A stretch of DNA of 40,475 nt from a virus. Shown piece by piece: positions 12,359-19,210 of this stretch. Below the pieces are notes generated by a model that did no database searches, was not told the DNA's origin, and saw only the letters and a program-made list of their open reading frames with translations. Position numbers and translations under genes: made by a program. The stretch is from IMG/VR virus record IMGVR_UViG_3300028577_000023, positions 1-40,475 of that record, one strand, 5' to 3'. Numbering within the stretch: position 1 is the stretch's first letter; the number at the start of each line of letters is the position of its first letter.

Positions 12359-13224
12359 AGGGCCCTCTTGTTCATTTCTTCCATGCATTCAAGAGCGGCT
12401 TTGTCATCGGAGCTAGCGGCGAACTTACGTTCTTTCTTGGGTTGCTCGGGTTTAGCGAGCATCTTCATCTCAAGCTGATCAAACTTCTCTCTTAAGTACT
12501 TAGCTGGATTTGGCTTGAACATCTTGTCTGCCCAGAAGGAATCGGCAAGAGCCCAGTTGAAAACATCCATGAAAAGCTCAGGATCTCTCTTGTCCAGCCG
12601 AAGAGCGAAATCTACTTCCGTGAGCATGGCTGATAAATTCTTAGGAGGAACGTAGTTAGGCTTGGTTCGGCTTAGAGAGTTGATCATCAAGTTTGCGATC
12701 TCTCTAGCCTTGGGAGAGAAGTCATTCTTCTCACGTTTAGGCTTTGAAGAATCTTTTAACTCAATCTCAGCAGCTTTAGCTGCGTCTTCTTTTTTAGGAG
12801 GTATAGGAGGAGTTTCTAAACTAGTACCTACACTTTGCTCTATATATAAGGAGGGGTTGGCAGTTTCCTGCCTGTCTGCCTGGCACTTTTCCGCCACGCA
12901 GGGTGGCACTTTTCCGCCAGTCTGCTTGGCACGCACTTCAGGTTTGAAATCTTCAGGAGGGACAACGGCCTTTATTACTCTATTCCTTCCGTCAAAGGAA
13001 ACTTCCTGAATCCATCCAAGGTCACGCAATTTGTAGATGATCTCACGTAGCCTACGATCTTTAAGTCCAAAGAATTCACAAAGATATTCATTTGAGGCAT
13101 AACAACCTCCTCGGTCGCGATCAAACAGAGAATGAATCTCAGCCCAAACGCACTTCTCTATACAGGAAAGTTTTGAAAGCCATATCTCTCTTGGAATCCA
13201 GATGCCTTTGAAATCGCGATTCAT
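12355..13224 (-). CDS. Winged-helix replication initiator protein
   Basis: A 289-residue protein with an excellent ribosome site (GGAGGTG six bases before ATG). The first 90 residues form a winged helix: IPREIWLSKLSCIEKCVWAE, YASNEYLCEFFGLKDRRLRE, IIYKLRDLGWIQEV, as in phage O-type and DnaD-like replication proteins. A low-complexity linker rich in proline, lysine and glutamate follows (residues 90-165), then a helical C-terminal domain (ELFMDVFNWALADSFWADKM) that may contact the loader. The DNA encoding the linker contains iteron-like repeats, the same arrangement as lambda O and its origin. The stop overlaps the DnaC-like start. Confidence 0.75.
   Translation of the reverse strand: MNRDFKGIWIPREIWLSKLSCIEKCVWAEIHSLFDRDRGGCYASNEYLCEFFGLKDRRLREIIYKLRDLGWIQEVSFDGRNRVIKAVVPPEDFKPEVRAKQTGGKVPPCVAEKCQADRQETANPSLYIEQSVGTSLETPPIPPKKEDAAKAAEIELKDSSKPKREKNDFSPKAREIANLMINSLSRTKPNYVPPKNLSAMLTEVDFALRLDKRDPELFMDVFNWALADSFWADKMFKPNPAKYLREKFDQLEMKMLAKPEQPKKERKFAASSDDKAALECMEEMNKRAL
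12842..12932. other. Putative replication origin: iterons and AT-rich tract inside the initiator gene
   Basis: TGGCACTTTTCCGCCA occurs exactly twice (12881-12896 and 12904-12919), 23 bases apart, with a related GTCTGCYTGGCAC partial unit at 12874 and 12920. Each unit has TGGC/GCCA ends. The two copies are read in different frames of the overlapping protein gene, so the repeat is conserved at DNA level. An AT-rich stretch (TATATATAAGG) adjoins at 12841-12850. Together this resembles an iteron origin with an unwinding region. Confidence 0.6.
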
Positions 13225-13316
13225 AGTGCACCTCCATGAGAAAGAATGTTGACGGGTAAAGCTTTATTAGCTAGAATAGGGATATTCATAAGTTAACCTT
13301 TTTTACTTGTGTTTTT

Positions 13317-13353
13317 AAATGCTCGGCGGCGTTGTAACTACCGAGCATTTTTT
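13317..13353 (+). terminator. Intrinsic terminator hairpin (T-run on plus strand)
   Basis: AAATGCTCGG (13317-13326) and CCGAGCATTT (13341-13350) form a ten-pair stem with a 14-base loop, followed by a T-run on the plus strand. In the minus direction the T-run is short, so it could serve both strands weakly. The minus-strand gene at 13338-13646 ends within the hairpin. The gap 13225-13316 before it holds start signals of the replication gene and no other ORF. Confidence 0.6.
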
Positions 13354-13646
13354 CTTTTCCGTGAGTACTCTTTGTAGTAGTCAGGGTATTTTTCCTTGAA
13401 CTTGCGGCGGTATTCCGCAAATTTCTCTTTGTTTTTGGCGTAGTAATCAACCATGTAGGAGCGTTGCTCGTCGTTATCAACAAAACGATGCATCCAAGCT
13501 TTAGTTCGCTTTTGGTAGCGTACGTTCTTGCGGATGGTACAAGCCTTGCACTCACTGCGCCATTTTCCTTGGCACATGTAAAAGTCCATGTGTGAGATTT
13601 TGGCGCAGTTGCATTTACTACAGATCTTTAAATCATTACTGACCAC
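13338..13646 (-). CDS. Zinc-finger protein, endonuclease-VII/HNH-associated type
   Basis: About 102 residues from a GTG at 13646, with GGAGG five bases upstream; an ATG at 13709 lies inside the preceding gene. The motif CSKCNCAKISHMDFYMCQGK-WRSECKAC is the treble-clef zinc site common to phage endonuclease VII-like and HNH-like proteins (C-x2-C, then arginine, then C-x2-C). The remaining part, VRYQKRTKAWMHRF and YYAKNKEKFAEYRRKFKEKY, is basic and helical and would hold DNA, but a full HNH catalytic motif is not evident. Hence nuclease activity is uncertain. Confidence 0.65.
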   Translation of the reverse strand: MVSNDLKICSKCNCAKISHMDFYMCQGKWRSECKACTIRKNVRYQKRTKAWMHRFVDNDEQRSYMVDYYAKNKEKFAEYRRKFKEKYPDYYKEYSRKRKNAR

Positions 13647-13914
13647 AGAGACCTCCACAAAAGAATGACCCGAGAACGTCATCCTCTTTTCCATGCACTT
13701 TAACAACAATTAGGTGCGCGGTGTCGGTCGTGGTTATGAACCCATAATTCTCCAAGAGTTGGAGATAGGGATTATCAAGGATAGCTAGACCAAAGCAATG
13801 ACAAGTGTTTTGAATCTCGCATAGATCAAGCCACAGCTTAGCAGCCGTTGTGCTTCTCTTAGCGATCATACAGAAACAATCGTCACAGCATAGTCCTGGC
13901 TTACTCATTTTCAT
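13636..13914 (-). CDS. Cysteine-rich hypothetical protein
   Basis: A 92-residue protein. The N-terminus has CCDDCFC and later CEIQNTCHC, then a hydrophobic middle and a C-terminal CGGLC, so up to ten cysteines that may bind metal. Start ATG at 13914 (or at 13908) overlaps the stop of the preceding gene; ribosome signals are weak. Its stop overlaps the next ORF. No family was recognised. Confidence 0.6.
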   Translation of the reverse strand: MKMSKPGLCCDDCFCMIAKRSTTAAKLWLDLCEIQNTCHCFGLAILDNPYLQLLENYGFITTTDTAHLIVVKVHGKEDDVLGSFFCGGLCGQ

Positions 13915-14173
13915 CTAGAGCCGCCAGTGTCACCGAGATGCCCCCGTTGAATGGGTGCCATTCAAGCAGGTTCTCAAGGGCTAGTTTCTTGATTTGATTC
14001 TTGAACTTTGTCCAGCCTTCCGACATGTCAACTTCTACAAGTGACTTCGTAAAGAAGACAGTCCCCTCTTGATTTGCTCTATTGATGCACTGAAGGTACA
14101 CCGAAAGAGACTCGGGGCAATGACGAGAAATCCTTTCCAGGACTTCTTGTGAGGTAATAGCGTATAAATCCAT
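13901..14173 (-). CDS. Hypothetical protein, first gene of the replication operon
   Basis: A 90-residue protein, MDLYAITSQEVLERISRHCP, with a helical body and a section SEGWTKFKNQIKKLALENLL then SVTLAAL that resembles a small winged helix. GGAG lies eight bases before the start. It is the first gene downstream of the structured element 14198-14303, so control of the whole replication unit could act here. The function is unknown. Confidence 0.6.
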   Translation of the reverse strand: MDLYAITSQEVLERISRHCPESLSVYLQCINRANQEGTVFFTKSLVEVDMSEGWTKFKNQIKKLALENLLEWHPFNGGISVTLAALDENE

Positions 14174-14197
14174 GTGTCTCCAAAGAAACTTTGCTAT

Positions 14198-14303
14198 GGA
14201 CTTATTTCCACTACCCCCGTATGATATCAGACATTCTGACGTGTCCTAGTCTATCATCGTTCGATTCTTGGAAGGAATCTAGGCGGTAGGTGGAAATAAA
14301 TCC
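14198..14303. ncRNA. Structured intergenic element (candidate small RNA or control element)
   Basis: Left arm 14198-14215 (ends with TTATTTCCACTACC) pairs with right arm 14285-14303 (GGTAGGTGGAAATAA), 17 of 18 positions, with one bulged G. The enclosed 70 bases hold a hairpin CAGA-CAT-TCTG (14228-14238) and a second arm closed by CCTAG/CTAGG (14245-14249/14279-14283) containing GATTC/GAATC. A terminator with T-run follows at 14309 on the plus strand. No ORF is present. A plus-strand small RNA, an mRNA leader on the minus strand, or a protein-binding/recombination site would all fit. Confidence 0.5.
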
Positions 14304-14308
14304 TAAAA

Positions 14309-14337
14309 CTCCGAGGTTTATTCCTCGGAGCTTTTTT
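14309..14337 (+). terminator. Strong intrinsic terminator hairpin
   Basis: CTCCGAGG-TTTATT-CCTCGGAG, a perfect eight-pair stem with six-base loop, then CTTTTTT on the plus strand. The minus-strand gene at 14318-14683 ends inside the stem, and in that direction TTTTA follows, so it can act bidirectionally. On the plus strand no protein gene precedes it for several kilobases; the structured element just upstream is the likely transcript. Confidence 0.75.
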
Positions 14338-14683
14338 CGTTCAAAGTAAGTTTATTTTCCTGTTTTGTCAATTCTTTTTTCTTGTTAATAGCAACTCTAT
14401 ATGCTTTCTTTTCTGCTATAGCTCTCGGTACATCCAACTCTATCATGTCAAATACTTTCTTTAAAATAAATACTTGCATCTCATCTGATAGAGCCTGATC
14501 TTTCCACCAAGTCTTTCTAACTTTAGACTGATTACCTAGCCAAAATTCAGGCATTCTGATCCAAAGTTTTTCATTCTTGTAGATGCAAATGTCGCAAGAA
14601 ACCATTAAGCCATAATGGTCTATAACAACTTCCCCGATGCGCCAAGCATCTGCATCAATACGAGCACTAACAACTATTGTCAT
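14318..14683 (-). CDS. Hypothetical protein, weakly SpoVG-like
   Basis: A 121-residue protein from the ATG at 14683, chosen for AGGTGA six bases upstream (an ATG three codons earlier is possible). The pattern TIVVSARIDADAWRIGEVV, then VSCDICIYKNEKLWIRMPEF, is a beta sheet similar to SpoVG-type nucleic-acid-binding proteins, but the match is weak. The tail is lysine/glutamate-rich. It is a lone minus-strand gene bounded by a terminator and divergent from the plus-strand recombination unit. Confidence 0.6.
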   Translation of the reverse strand: MTIVVSARIDADAWRIGEVVIDHYGLMVSCDICIYKNEKLWIRMPEFWLGNQSKVRKTWWKDQALSDEMQVFILKKVFDMIELDVPRAIAEKKAYRVAINKKKELTKQENKLTLNEKSSEE

Positions 14684-14776
14684 AAAAATCACCTAAAAAT
14701 TCAAAAAATAACTTGTCTTTCCCAAGCAAATAAACTAGTGTTGGGTTAAAATAAACATTTACATGCGGGTGCATAT

Positions 14777-14968
14777 ATGAAGGAAGTTTGGAAAGAAATT
14801 TGCCAAGGGATAGATATTAGAGTCCTCCTTGTCACTTTACTTTCAATCGCCTTTATAGCTGCTTTGGCCAGTGGACTGATATGTAGCTTTTCAGCTGCTA
14901 AACGTCAACAGGAATCAAGCATAGATCACCCTATTTTTAAACCAATTCAAACAAACTTTACACCGTGA
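14777..14968 (+). CDS. Small single-pass membrane protein
   Basis: A 63-residue protein with one transmembrane helix at residues 15-37 (VLLVTLLSIAFIAALASGLI), an amphipathic N-terminus and a short polar tail. Ribosome signals are weak and the leader is AT-rich. The stop overlaps the next GTG start as GTGA, so it is coupled to the exonuclease gene. A holin-like role is conceivable from size but not supported by neighbours. Confidence 0.55.
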   Translation: MKEVWKEICQGIDIRVLLVTLLSIAFIAALASGLICSFSAAKRQQESSIDHPIFKPIQTNFTP

Positions 14969-15507
14969 CTGAGAAAAATACTAGGGAAAATTATACAAGA
15001 GTGACAAGTGTTCTCTACCCCTTCTCGGGGCTTGAGAAGCTTGATGCTGAAATAGTGGCGCACGCCGCTGACAGAGGGACTAAAGTTCACAAGATCTGTG
15101 AAGGGATAATTCAAGGACTTGGCGAGCTCGGCGTTGATGATGAGACACGTCCATACGTTGAATCTTTCAAACTTTGGTGGGCAAAAGGCCATGAAGTTCT
15201 AATGATGGAAAAGCGTTTCTGGTGCGATGAGCTGAAGATCACTGGACAAGTAGACCTCATCCTCAATACCCCTGACGGGCTTGTAATCGTTGACTTAAAG
15301 ACATCCAGTCAGCCCTCTAAGACATGGCCAGCACAAGGTTGTGCCTATGCCTACCTAGCTAAAAAAGCTGGTCACGATATTAAGAAGATCCAATTTTTAC
15401 ATCTACTCAAGACAGGCAAGGAAGCGAGGATACACGAGTATCCGGTAGACGATAGTTTTTTTTTCTCCATCTTCCGAGTGTGGCAACACTTTTACCAAAA
15501 GGATTAA
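14965..15507 (+). CDS. PD-(D/E)XK (RecB/Cas4-like) exonuclease
   Basis: A 180-residue protein with the nuclease core: TGQVDLIL, then LVIVDLKTSS (the D-x-K signature) and KTWPAQGCAYAYLAK, where the glutamine is the conserved QxxxY helix residue. An N-terminal histidine in ADRGTKVHKICEGI fits the RecB-family HxxxE-like position. It likely resects DNA ends for the adjacent RecT-like annealing protein, a common phage recombination pair. The GTG start overlaps the previous stop; a downstream start is possible but the core would be retained. Confidence 0.85.
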   Translation: MTEKNTRENYTRVTSVLYPFSGLEKLDAEIVAHAADRGTKVHKICEGIIQGLGELGVDDETRPYVESFKLWWAKGHEVLMMEKRFWCDELKITGQVDLILNTPDGLVIVDLKTSSQPSKTWPAQGCAYAYLAKKAGHDIKKIQFLHLLKTGKEARIHEYPVDDSFFFSIFRVWQHFYQKD

Positions 15508-15510
15508 GAC

Positions 15511-15744
15511 ATGGGAAAAGATCCGTTCAACGACCTAACACCCGTCATGCAGGCACGTTTAGACAAGTGGAAGCAAAACGTTTTACCTGTCAAAAGCGCA
15601 GATATCCTAAGGGGAAAATCGCTTGGAAGCCAAAGACAAGTGCGCGGCGATTATGGGGACGACATCAGGGACTTTGAGAAGAAAGATCAAGATGCTTGGG
15701 CTAGAGAGCTACAAAACAACCCAATATATAGGAACTACAGATGA
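15511..15744 (+). CDS. Hypothetical protein between exonuclease and annealing protein
   Basis: A 77-residue charged protein, MGKDPFNDLTPVMQARLDKW, ending NNPIYRNYR. AAGGA precedes the ATG and it overlaps the next start. It lies within the recombination pair, so an accessory role is plausible; no family was recognised. Confidence 0.65.
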   Translation: MGKDPFNDLTPVMQARLDKWKQNVLPVKSADILRGKSLGSQRQVRGDYGDDIRDFEKKDQDAWARELQNNPIYRNYR

Positions 15745-16514
15745 GCCAAAATTTACCAGCGGTGAGGGTTCAGACCTCCCTAAGCATTCCAAATGAACAT
15801 GAGATGATGGTGTATCACACCATGGCTGAACAAGCCGTCTCAAGCAAAATGTACAGAGGTATCGGAGAGAAAGCAGGTGTGATGATGATTATGCTTTCTG
15901 CAAGAGAGCTTGGGATTCCTCCTATGCAAGCTCTCAATGGTGGGATAAACATCATAAACGGTAAAGCGGAAATCTCCGCGAGAATGATGAGTGCCCTCAT
16001 TAGAAAGGCGGGTCACGAGATTAAGATTAAAGAGATCTCCGATACTTCCTGTACTCTTATTGGAAAGAGAGCGGATTCAGGTGAGTCTGAAGAAGCATCT
16101 TTCACTGTTGCTGATGCCCAAAAAGCCAAGCTTGTGAAACCAGGCGGTGGATGGGAGAAGTGTCCTAAAGACATGTGCTTCGCTAGAGCCCTTTCTAGGC
16201 TCGCTAGGCAGCTATTTAGTGATGTCATAGGCATTGGGTACGTCGAAGGTGAGATCAAGGCTTCAGAGCACGATATAGTCGTTCCTGATGATATTCCTAT
16301 GGAGATCAGCCATACCCCTGAAGAAGAAGAATCCCAGCTACAGAAACTACTAGAACTCTTTGATAAAGAAGATCGCTTTCTTGTAATGGAATACATGGAA
16401 GTGGTTATGAAACATTTTGGGTGGAATCGTGCCCAATGTGTCAATAAATTTCTTGAAGAGAAGTCGCTAATAGATAAGTTTAATGCTTGGAAGAGCAAGA
16501 GGAAAATAGCGTGA
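15741..16514 (+). CDS. RecT-like single-strand annealing protein
   Basis: A 257-residue protein with the RecT-superfamily signature region: SARELGIPPMQALNGGINII followed by NGKAEISARMMSALIRKAGH, and CPKDMCFARALSRLARQLFS, the segments that form the annealing core of many phage RecT-like recombinases. The N-terminus is short and the C-terminal 60 residues are acidic. It would coat single-stranded DNA produced by the neighbouring PD-(D/E)XK nuclease and anneal homologous strands during replication and recombination. AGGA lies before the ATG. Confidence 0.8.
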   Translation: MSQNLPAVRVQTSLSIPNEHEMMVYHTMAEQAVSSKMYRGIGEKAGVMMIMLSARELGIPPMQALNGGINIINGKAEISARMMSALIRKAGHEIKIKEISDTSCTLIGKRADSGESEEASFTVADAQKAKLVKPGGGWEKCPKDMCFARALSRLARQLFSDVIGIGYVEGEIKASEHDIVVPDDIPMEISHTPEEEESQLQKLLELFDKEDRFLVMEYMEVVMKHFGWNRAQCVNKFLEEKSLIDKFNAWKSKRKIA

Positions 16515-16726
16515 TTCTAGACTTAGATGAAAGTATTGAATTATGCGACTGGTTAATTGCAAGAGGCTTGGGATTAGGCGAAGCCGCCCATGTTCTTGCT
16601 GACTTAGCAATGGGAGATACACTGTGTATTGCCCTGCTTAAGATGTTTAAACATAGACAAGCAATGATGGAGAAAATTCATGGTAAGAAACAAAGTCCTG
16701 ATTGGGGCAATCCTATCACTCCTTAG
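16511..16726 (+). CDS. Small helical hypothetical protein
   Basis: A 71-residue protein from a GTG that overlaps the annealing-protein stop, with GAGG nine bases upstream; the frame is open further back to a TTG at 16487. The sequence is helical and hydrophobic (ELCDWLIARGLGLGEAAHVL). Its last 47 bases overlap the start of the lipoprotein gene. No family was recognised. Confidence 0.6.
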   Translation: MILDLDESIELCDWLIARGLGLGEAAHVLADLAMGDTLCIALLKMFKHRQAMMEKIHGKKQSPDWGNPITP

Positions 16727-16859
16727 CCTAACTGGCTGCACCTATTCTATTACAATGGTTCATACCGAAGGTACGGCCTCAGATGTAGTAGACGAAACAG
16801 CAACTAACACTCCTAGCACTAGCGTAAGCGTCCCAGTGAGTGTGGTTCCTAAACCATAG
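16680..16859 (+). CDS. Small lipoprotein
   Basis: A 59-residue protein with a lipoprotein signal: MVRNKVLIGAILSLLSLTGC, giving lipobox LTGC with the modified cysteine at residue 20. The mature part is short, TYSITMVHTEGTASDVVDET, then threonine/serine/proline-rich. GGAG lies eight bases before the ATG. Phages carry small lipoproteins as spanin subunits (Rz1), superinfection-exclusion proteins or receptor-blocking proteins; the sequence is not proline-rich enough to call Rz1. It overlaps the previous gene in another frame. Confidence 0.75.
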   Translation: MVRNKVLIGAILSLLSLTGCTYSITMVHTEGTASDVVDETATNTPSTSVSVPVSVVPKP

Positions 16860-16867
16860 ATCACTCT

Positions 16868-17191
16868 ATGTTTTACGACGAGTTCACAGGCGAATATAGC
16901 TTCTTTCCTCCTACGGTTTCATTCCAGAAAGACGGTGATCTTTGGCATGAATTCAGAGAGTTTCATCAACAGAATCCGGAAGTATATCAGACCTTCAAAG
17001 AGAAGATTCTGAGTTCACTAGGACGTAGAAGACTCACTTCTTATGAAGTCCGAGAGAAGATGATCACCTGCAATAAGCACGAGAGTGTAGACAATAACCT
17101 GGCTCCCTACTACTTGAGAACGTTTCTTGAAGAGTTTCCGCAGTACTCTAAATTCTTCCGATTGAAGTGTCTTAAGAGTGGAAACCTATGA
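16868..17191 (+). CDS. Hypothetical protein
   Basis: A 107-residue protein, MFYDEFTGEYSFFPPTVSFQ then HEFREFHQQNPEVYQTFKEK, aromatic-rich, with a helical C-terminus. The stretch VYQTFKEKILSSLGRRRLTS looks like a small helical DNA-associated fold. The ribosome site is weak. It follows the lipoprotein by eight bases and its stop overlaps an ATG at 17188 (see rejected alternative). Confidence 0.65.
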   Translation: MFYDEFTGEYSFFPPTVSFQKDGDLWHEFREFHQQNPEVYQTFKEKILSSLGRRRLTSYEVREKMITCNKHESVDNNLAPYYLRTFLEEFPQYSKFFRLKCLKSGNL

Positions 17192-17209
17192 AAAACAAAT
17201 GGAGTAATT

Positions 17210-17350
17210 ATGCCCTTAAAGACGGGAAAGTCCAAAGCAGTTATCAGCGAGAATATAGCAACAGAAGTCCGAAGCGGGAAGCCCGTAAAGCAAGCGGCCG
17301 CGATAGCTTACAGCAAAGCGAGCAAGAGCAAAAGCCCCAAAAAGAAGTAG
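17210..17350 (+). CDS. Small basic phage protein (DUF6496-like)
   Basis: A 46-residue [23 protein letters not shown] then [20 protein letters not shown], ending PKKK. This matches a pattern I know from many phages: MPLKKGKS...ISENIxxE...GKPxKQAxAIAxS...KK. GGAG lies six bases before the ATG. It is nested in another reading frame of an open frame running 17188-17505. Very basic, likely nucleic-acid-associated; function unknown. Confidence 0.7.
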   Translation: MPLKTGKSKAVISENIATEVRSGKPVKQAAAIAYSKASKSKSPKKK

Positions 17351-17440
17351 AGTTGGTCTACAGAGAGCCGACTCATTACCAAGTAAAAGTAGATCCTATC
17401 ATCTTGACCGATGCGTGGATTGTAAATTTAAGAGGACAAG

Positions 17441-17719
17441 ATGAAAAAAGTAGTGATAGCAAAGGGAAAAGAAGAGCCAGCAAAAGAAGTAAAGAAAGCT
17501 CATGAAAGTGCTGGGGGTTCTAATGTGGGAAAGTACAAGAAAGTGGCGAGCAAAGATTTCGCAGGTACAGCTGGTGGTGCACCTAAAGGGTCATATCCGA
17601 TCAATACTGAGAAGAGAGCTAAAGCAGCACTTGCATATGCCCATAACGCTCCTAATCCAGCAGGCATTAAGGCTAAAGTTCACGCTAAGTATCCGTCCCT
17701 AGGGAAAAAAAGTAAGTAG
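17441..17719 (+). CDS. Small basic protein of the DUF6582-like phage family
   Basis: A 92-residue protein with an AGAGGAC site before the ATG. A lysine-rich lead (MKKVVIAKGKEEPAKEVKKA) precedes the segment KDFAGTAGGAPKGSYPINTE, then RAKAALAYAHNAPNPAGIKA and HAKYPSLGKKSK. The pattern of FAG..GSYPI....A..AL......P...A...AK.H.KYP is shared by small phage proteins of unknown function. The 90 bases between 17351 and 17440 hold no ORF I accept. Confidence 0.7.
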   Translation: MKKVVIAKGKEEPAKEVKKAHESAGGSNVGKYKKVASKDFAGTAGGAPKGSYPINTEKRAKAALAYAHNAPNPAGIKAKVHAKYPSLGKKSK

Positions 17720-17736
17720 TCAAAAAAACTTTGACT
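17718..17736. repeat. Small inverted repeat before the 17767 gene
   Basis: AGTCAAA (17718-17724) and TTTGACT (17730-17736) form a perfect seven-base dyad with a five-base spacer, immediately before the TATAGT element. GTCAA/TTGAC dyads also occur at 33681-33698 and 37087-37102. It may be an operator or a short hairpin. Confidence 0.45.
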
Positions 17737-17745
17737 TGATATAGT
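17737..17745 (+). promoter_or_regulatory. TGATATAGT extended -10 promoter element
   Basis: TGA-TATAGT at 17737-17745, 22 bases before the start of the 86-residue secreted protein. No good -35 is seen at the 18-base spacing; an extended -10 may suffice, or an activator may bind the overlapping dyad. Confidence 0.5.
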
Positions 17746-17766
17746 GCCTCCTTAAAGGAGATTACT

Positions 17767-18027
17767 ATGCTTAAAAGATTCCTGTTCGTATTCCTCTGTC
17801 TATTCTTCTCTGCGGCCTATTGCGTAGAGGTAGACAAAGAGCAATTCATAAACAAGACACATAAAGAAATCATTCAGACAGACGGTTATAAAGACGATCT
17901 GCGGTGTTCCCTAGACGCATACACATGGTATTATCTACAAGGGAAAGTGGCTGGTATCTTGGAGGCTAGACGTATCTTTGAGGAATGCGAGGTTAGGTCG
18001 CAGTCGTTACTGCTGTCCACGCAGTAG
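17767..18027 (+). CDS. Secreted/periplasmic small protein
   Basis: An 86-residue protein with a signal peptide at residues 1-20 (MLKRFLFVFLCLFFSAAYC), likely cleaved near AYC-VEV; no strict lipobox, though AAYC could be considered. The mature part has cysteines in LRCSLDAYTWYYLQGK and [15 protein letters not shown] precedes the ATG. It has its own predicted promoter and its last 35 bases overlap the convergent tail-fibre gene. An exported phage protein of this size could affect lysis, envelope or superinfection; unproven. Confidence 0.7.
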   Translation: MLKRFLFVFLCLFFSAAYCVEVDKEQFINKTHKEIIQTDGYKDDLRCSLDAYTWYYLQGKVAGILEARRIFEECEVRSQSLLLSTQ

Positions 18028-19210
18028 CTCCATCGGTGTTGATATAGGCACGGGTGGAGGTAGACGAGCCGTCTAATCTAGCATAATAAGAACCTTTTGC
18101 GGCTGTTACGCCTCCATTCGGGTCTCCGGTGCCTGACATAAAGTCAACACCTCCTGGGCCTACGCGGTATCGTGAAGTGGTTGCGCCTAGCTCTATGCGA
18201 GTAGGATAAATGCTGAGTCCGGTTACCGCTATCGTGCTAAAGACATTGATCTGCATATGGCTAGCGGCAGCTCCTGGAGTCACGTTATCCATGATCGCTG
18301 TGAAGCTAGTAGCGTTTATTTCCGTTCCGTCGGTTATTTGGATGAGCATATCATGGTTGTTGGCGAATCCAGCTCCTATGCTTGCAGGAACTGTTGCAGT
18401 CATATGCGATCTAATGGTTGTATTTCCAACGTTGAAGACGTTGCTCAAAGCTGTGACGTTTAAGACTGGGAAGACTCCAACTGCTGCGCTAAAGACCTGT
18501 GTGGCATTAGATACCAGAGATGTAAAAGATCCTGTATTTGGTGTTGTAGATCCTATAGGCGCAGGTTTTGCCATCATGAAGGCTATATTGCCTGACTGAA
18601 GAACTTGAGTAGTTCCGTAAGTGTTGTATTCAGATTGTGCCTGTGTGGCTAAAGTGACAATACCGATTTGAGAAGTTGTAGCAATCTGCGAGCTAACAAA
18701 GGCATTCGCTCCAAGTACGAAGTGGGCAGAGTTGTAATGAGAAACACCGTTCTTGGTAGCATTTGCGACAGAATCGCTGCCTGCTTGTTGAATCTCAATA
18801 GTGAAAGTATTCGCTGCAAGCGAGTCTGTTCTGATGACATTAGCTAGACCTGCGTTAGCGATCTGACCACCGGTAACGGTGATTAGACCTCCTGATGTTG
18901 CTACGACAGGGTTTGTTCCTGGAGCTGTAAAGGTGTCAACCATTATGGAGTCAAGGTTTCCTTGACCACTGCTAATAAGAGTCCAATAGCCTTGGTTGGA
19001 TACGATCTTGGAGAGCATGTAAAGATCGCCTTCTGTACCTGTTGTGGGGTCTTTACTGACAGCCCAGACAGTACCGATGCTATAGAGGGTTCCGGTCTCC
19101 GGCTGACGATAGTCGGCTAGAGTAGGGATACGATTCCGAGTCACGAAGAACGTGATGTACTTGTTAGTTCCTACATGTTTTGTCGGAAGCTTTGGATTGA
19201 AGTTACCCAT
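17993..19210 (-). CDS. Tail fibre-type protein
   Basis: A 405-residue beta-rich protein, low in charge and rich in glycine, threonine and serine. The N-terminal section [20 protein letters not shown] is followed by a module [28 protein letters not shown] that is shared with the adjacent fibre at 19203-21506. The C-terminus [33 protein letters not shown] is a terminal motif frequent in metagenomic phage fibre proteins. It is the last gene of the virion block; likely a receptor-binding or fibre subunit. Overlaps the previous gene by eight bases. Confidence 0.7.
   Translation of the reverse strand: MGNFNPKLPTKHVGTNKYITFFVTRNRIPTLADYRQPETGTLYSIGTVWAVSKDPTTGTEGDLYMLSKIVSNQGYWTLISSGQGNLDSIMVDTFTAPGTNPVVATSGGLITVTGGQIANAGLANVIRTDSLAANTFTIEIQQAGSDSVANATKNGVSHYNSAHFVLGANAFVSSQIATTSQIGIVTLATQAQSEYNTYGTTQVLQSGNIAFMMAKPAPIGSTTPNTGSFTSLVSNATQVFSAAVGVFPVLNVTALSNVFNVGNTTIRSHMTATVPASIGAGFANNHDMLIQITDGTEINATSFTAIMDNVTPGAAASHMQINVFSTIAVTGLSIYPTRIELGATTSRYRVGPGGVDFMSGTGDPNGGVTAAKGSYYARLDGSSTSTRAYINTDGATAWTAVTTAT

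Noticed and set aside
12874-12932. Possible CRISPR-like or direct repeat array
   Set aside because: Only two full units and partial third, 16 bases with seven-base gaps, within a protein gene; this fits iterons, not a CRISPR array.
13286-13555. An 89-residue minus-strand ORF
   Set aside because: It runs through the terminator hairpin and overlaps the zinc-finger gene in another frame.
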